From CAVXYG01 sp963766005 (lineage in GTDB: Bacteria > Actinomycetota > Actinomycetes > S36-B12 > GCA-2699445), in assembly GCA_963766005.1 (NCBI GenBank), contig CAVXYG010000006.1, positions 372,001 through 436,000 of the forward strand: a stretch of DNA of 64,000 nt, in the 5' to 3' direction. Below are positions 60,740-64,000 of this stretch, in pieces (position 1 is the first letter of the stretch; each line of letters begins with the position of its first letter). Made by a program: the position numbers and the translations under genes. Under the pieces are notes generated by a model. That model did not search any database, was not told the origin of the DNA, and was given only the letters and a program-made list of their open reading frames with translations.

Positions 60740-62248
60740 GTGGTCAACGCGTCAGCCAGCAGCGCATCCATCATCGAGGCAGATGCCGACGCGATCGTCG
60801 TCGCGCTGCACAAGCACGGCGACGGGATCCGGGTCAACGCCGACGCCGCCGCGGTGCCCGACGACGTGCGACAGCTGCTCGACCAGGCGTTCGACACCCT
60901 CGGGGCCGGCTCGGCCGCCGGCGACATCACCGTGGTCCCGAGCCCGGCTCCGATTCGGGCGCGACTCGTCATCGGTACCGCGCTGGGACCGCAGCGCAGC
61001 GACCTCGGATGGCACGAGCAGCTGCGGCGGGCGGCCGGGGCGGCAGCGCGAGCCAGCCGCAGCCATGCCTCTGTCGCCTACGCGCTCCCCACGACCAGCC
61101 CCCAGGAGATCGCGGCTGTGCTCGAGGGAGCATTGCTCGGGGCGTACACCTTCGACACCTTCCGCACCACGACCGCGAAGCCGGCAAAGACCGAGACGGT
61201 GCAACTCCTGGGCGTCTCGGCAGACGATGCGGACGCCCGCGACGCGGTGGCCCGCGCCACCGGGATCGACGGCGCCGTGCGGTTCTGCCGCGACCTCGTG
61301 AACACGCCACCCGGCCATCTGCGGCCAACGCACTTCGCCGAGCGGGTGCGGACCGCGGCCGAGTCGGTCGGCCTCGACTGCGAGGTCATCGACAGCCAAC
61401 GGCTGCACGCCGAGGGCAGCGGCGGAATCCTGGCCGTCGGCCAGGGGTCCTCCGACCCGCCCTGCCTCATCCGCCTCGGCTACCGCCACCCGGGGGCCAC
61501 CGCCAGCCTGGCACTGGTCGGCAAGGGCATCACCTTCGACTCCGGCGGACTGTCGCTGAAGCCCCCGAAGTCGATGGAGACGATGAAGTGCGACATGTCC
61601 GGCGCCGCGGCCGTCGCCGCGACGCTCCTGGCCCTTGCCGCCCTGAAACCGGCCGTGAACGTCACCGGGTGGCTCGCCGTCGCCGAGAACATGCCCGGCG
61701 GCTCCGCGCAACGCCCCGGCGACGTCATCGCGATGTACGGGGGCACGACGGTGGAGGTGCTGAACACCGACGCCGAGGGCCGCCTGGTGATGGGGGACGC
61801 GCTGGTCCGAGCCGCCCGGGAGGAACCGAACGCCCTGATCGACATCGCGACCCTCACGGGGGCGCAGATGATCGCGCTCGGCATGACCACCGCCGGCGTC
61901 ATGGGCAACCACAGCCAGCTGCGCGATCGTATCTGTCAGGTCGGCCACGAGGCCGGCGAGGCGCTGTGGCCGATGCCGCTACCCCCTGAGCTGCGACCGT
62001 CACTCGATTCGCCCGTGGCCGATCTGAAGAACATCGGCGAGCCGAACAACGGCGGCATGCTCACCGCCGGGCTGTTCCTCCAGGAGTTCGTCCCCGATAC
62101 GGTGCCCTGGGGCCACATCGACATCGCGGGCCCGGCCTTCAACAGCTCGGGGCCCAGCGGATATCTCCCCAAGGGCGGGACTGGGTTCGGCGTGCGCACC
62201 CTTGTCGGCGTGGCCGAGTCGCTCGCCGCGGGATCGCTGCTGGCGTGA
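60740..62248 (+). CDS. pepA: leucyl aminopeptidase (M17)
   Basis: The 502-residue metallo-aminopeptidase has the metal-binding region LVGKGITFDSGGLSLKP and the signature NTDAEGRLVMGDAL. LVNTPPGHLRPTHFA and TLTGAQMIALGMTTAGVMGN also match. It releases N-terminal residues from peptides in the cytoplasm. GTG 60740 is preferred: GGGAGGG lies five bases upstream, and it gives the normal length, while the open frame extends about 380 bases further without similarity. A TAGGGT element near 60676 may be the -10 box of its promoter. Confidence 0.93.
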   Translation: MVNASASSASIIEADADAIVVALHKHGDGIRVNADAAAVPDDVRQLLDQAFDTLGAGSAAGDITVVPSPAPIRARLVIGTALGPQRSDLGWHEQLRRAAGAAARASRSHASVAYALPTTSPQEIAAVLEGALLGAYTFDTFRTTTAKPAKTETVQLLGVSADDADARDAVARATGIDGAVRFCRDLVNTPPGHLRPTHFAERVRTAAESVGLDCEVIDSQRLHAEGSGGILAVGQGSSDPPCLIRLGYRHPGATASLALVGKGITFDSGGLSLKPPKSMETMKCDMSGAAAVAATLLALAALKPAVNVTGWLAVAENMPGGSAQRPGDVIAMYGGTTVEVLNTDAEGRLVMGDALVRAAREEPNALIDIATLTGAQMIALGMTTAGVMGNHSQLRDRICQVGHEAGEALWPMPLPPELRPSLDSPVADLKNIGEPNNGGMLTAGLFLQEFVPDTVPWGHIDIAGPAFNSSGPSGYLPKGGTGFGVRTLVGVAESLAAGSLLA

Positions 62249-62330
62249 GGTCGCGACATGCATGCGCCGAGGTGGTTGGATTGACACAGTGATCATCGCC
62301 CGCACAGGCGCTGAGGGAACGGGAGACGCA

Positions 62331-63704
62331 GTGGAAGCACCGTACGACGTCGTCATCCTGGGCGGAGGCAGCGGCGGCTACGCCTGCGCGCTGCGGGCCA
62401 GCCAGTTGGGCATGAAGGTCGCACTCATCGAAAAGGACAAGCTCGGTGGGACGTGCCTGCATCGCGGCTGCATCCCCACCAAGGCTCTGCTCCACGCCGC
62501 CGAGACTGCTGATGCGGTCCACCACGCCGGCCAGTTCGGGGTCTCTGCCACCTTCGGCGGCATCGACATGCCCACGGTCAACAAGTACAAGGACGGGGTC
62601 GTCGGGCGCCTCTACAAGGGCTTGCAGGGGCTTGTGAAGAGCCGGGGCATCACCTATGTCGAAGGGATGGGCTCGCTGACCGGGCCCACGACCGTCACGG
62701 TCGACGGGACGCAGTACGCCGGACGCAGTGTCGTGCTGGCCTCGGGCTCCTACTCCCGGAGCCTGCCGGGCCTCGACATCGGCGGTCGCATCATGACCAG
62801 CGACGAGGCGCTCCGGCTGGACTGGATCCCGAAGTCGGTCATCGTGCTCGGTGGCGGCGTCATCGGTGTGGAGTTCGCCTCGGTCTGGCGCTCCTTCGGC
62901 ACCGACGTCACGATCGTCGAGGCCCTCCCCCGACTCGTTCCCGCGGAGGACGCAGCGGTCTCCAAGGCTCTGGAGCGGGCCTTCCGCAAGCGCAAGATCG
63001 CGTTCAAGACCGGTGTTCGCTTCGCCTCCGCCCAGCAGGACGACGACGGTGTCACGGTGTCGCTGGAGGACGGCGGTTCGTTGCGCGCCGACCTGCTGCT
63101 CGTCGCCGTTGGGCGCGGCCCCAACACCTCCGGGATGGGCTACCAGGAGCAGGGGCTGGCCATGGATCGCGGTTTCGTCCCCACCGATGAGCGACTGCGC
63201 ACCAACCTGCCCGACGTCTACGCGGTCGGGGACATCGTCCCGGGGCTGCAATTGGCGCACCGCGGCTTCCAGCAGGGCATCTTCGTGGCCGAGGAGCTGG
63301 CCGGGCTCAATCCGGCCCCGATCGACGAGATGGGCATTCCCCGGGTGACGTACTGCGAGCCCGAGATCGGCTCGATCGGGCTCACCGAAGAGCAGGCCGC
63401 GCAGCAGTACGGCACGGAGAACATCCACACCGTGGAGTACAACCTCGGCGGCAACGGCAAGAGCCAGATCCTCGCCACGACGGGCTTCGTGAAGCTCGTG
63501 GGTGTCAAGGGCGGCCCCGTCATCGGCGTCCACATGATCGGCGCCCGCATGGGTGAGCAGATCGGGGAGGCGTCGCTGATCTACAACTGGGAAGCCCTGC
63601 CTGCCGAGGTTGCCCAACTCCTGCACGCGCACCCCACGCAGAACGAGGCGCTCGGCGAAGCGCACCTGGCGCTGGCCGGCAAGCCGCTGCATGCCCACGC
63701 CTGA
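62331..63704 (+). CDS. lpdA: dihydrolipoyl dehydrogenase
   Basis: The 457-residue flavoenzyme has FAD motif VVILGGGSGGYACALRA and the redox disulfide GGTCLHRGCIPTKALL. The NAD motif is VIVLGGGVIGVEFASVW, then VYAVGDI, and the C-terminal catalytic His-Glu pair is HAHPTQNEALGEAH. It reoxidises lipoamide of 2-oxo-acid dehydrogenase complexes. GTG 62331 gives the usual start (EAPYDVVIL) with GGGAG upstream. It is followed 63 bases later by the E2 gene. Confidence 0.95.
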   Translation: MEAPYDVVILGGGSGGYACALRASQLGMKVALIEKDKLGGTCLHRGCIPTKALLHAAETADAVHHAGQFGVSATFGGIDMPTVNKYKDGVVGRLYKGLQGLVKSRGITYVEGMGSLTGPTTVTVDGTQYAGRSVVLASGSYSRSLPGLDIGGRIMTSDEALRLDWIPKSVIVLGGGVIGVEFASVWRSFGTDVTIVEALPRLVPAEDAAVSKALERAFRKRKIAFKTGVRFASAQQDDDGVTVSLEDGGSLRADLLLVAVGRGPNTSGMGYQEQGLAMDRGFVPTDERLRTNLPDVYAVGDIVPGLQLAHRGFQQGIFVAEELAGLNPAPIDEMGIPRVTYCEPEIGSIGLTEEQAAQQYGTENIHTVEYNLGGNGKSQILATTGFVKLVGVKGGPVIGVHMIGARMGEQIGEASLIYNWEALPAEVAQLLHAHPTQNEALGEAHLALAGKPLHAHA

Positions 63705-63767
63705 GCAGTCAGACTGAGCCCAGACACCACCGGCGCCGCGAGCGCCCCGACGAAGGAGCCACGACAC

Positions 63768-64000
63768 ATGTCGGTCCCCGTCAACATGCCGCAGCTCGGC
63801 GAGAGCGTCACCGAAGGCACAGTCACCCGCTGGTTGAAGCAGGTGGGCGACGCGGTCAGCGCCGACGAGCCGCTGCTGGAGGTGTCCACCGACAAGGTCG
63901 ACACCGAGATCCCCTCCCCCGCCTCCGGCGTCGTGCTGCAGATCATCGCGGATGAGGACGATGTCGTCGAGGTCGGCGGAGCGCTTGCGCTCATCGGCGA
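63768..64000 (+). CDS. sucB: dihydrolipoamide acyltransferase E2, N-terminal part
   Basis: Only the first lipoyl domain is inside the window: SVPVNMPQLGESVTEGTVTRWLK at the start and the lipoylated Lys in VSTDKVDTEIPSP. The ATG at 63768 has GGAG nine bases upstream. The gene runs off the right end. In actinobacteria the gene after lpdA is usually the E2 shared by pyruvate and 2-oxoglutarate dehydrogenase complexes, so the sucB assignment is by position and family. Confidence 0.85.
   Translation, partial: MSVPVNMPQLGESVTEGTVTRWLKQVGDAVSADEPLLEVSTDKVDTEIPSPASGVVLQIIADEDDVVEVGGALALIG

Overview
This window is high-GC DNA from a member of the Actinomycetota. The gene set and order recall blocks known from Mycobacterium and Streptomyces: hemE-hemG-hemQ; RNase D and dxs; aconitase; a RlmD/TrmA-type methyltransferase with an APC permease and two TrkA proteins; smc-mutM-rnc-rpmF-DUF177; coaD-rsmD-recG-DAK; thiL-DUF3515-ddl-gpsA-plsC-cofC-hupB-leuD-leuC-iclR. 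The organism appears to be an aerobic heterotroph. It has fatty-acid beta-oxidation, a TCA-cycle aconitase, a neutral-lipid acyltransferase, the coproporphyrin branch of haem synthesis, the non-mevalonate isoprenoid route and coenzyme F420 synthesis. Genus and species cannot be read from the window.

Layout. 1-2900: a Gly-Cys-Val tRNA cluster, a CREST-type membrane hydrolase and an acyltransferase pair. 2900-11500: ZapE, a RibD-like reductase, a frameshifted LigC-type DNA ligase, RecQ, a LigD-type polymerase, MsrB and a DMT transporter. 11460-16600: haem genes hemQ, hemG and hemE around a DUF4349 membrane protein, then DUF3000. 17000-26500: an atypical LuxR regulator, RNase D, the fadA-fadB pair, a PAS-GGDEF-EAL protein and dxs. 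26500-34550: a small unknown protein, aconitase, an rRNA/tRNA uracil methyltransferase, and a KimA-like potassium permease divergent from two TrkA-type proteins. 34585-46900: smc, a coiled-coil protein, mutM, rnc, rpmF, DUF177, a SepIVA-like protein, coaD, rsmD, recG and a FakA-like kinase, all on the minus strand. 47000-51200: an acyl-CoA synthetase and a WS/DGAT wax-ester/triacylglycerol synthase, lying between the FakA-like gene and rpmB. 51300-59900: thiL, DUF3515, ddl, gpsA, plsC, cofC, hupB, leuD, leuC. 59896-64000: the divergent IclR regulator of leuCD, pepA, lpdA and the start of an E2 acyltransferase gene.

Working together. Many genes form tight operons with 4-bp ATGA or GTGA overlaps. 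About ten genes show an actinobacterial leaderless pattern, a -10 box of TANNNT type followed by six bases and then ATG or GTG. Two genes carry apparent indels: the LigC ligase, and hupB, whose Lys/Ala tail is cut off by a premature stop although the tail reading frame survives downstream. Lipid metabolism recurs across the window: two PlsC-type enzymes, GpsA, FadA/FadB, an acyl-CoA synthetase, WS/DGAT and a FakA-like kinase.

I see no phage, insertion sequence, CRISPR array or clearly new defence or biosynthetic system. The interest lies in the leaderless promoters, the potassium locus, the WS/DGAT insert, and the two disrupted genes.
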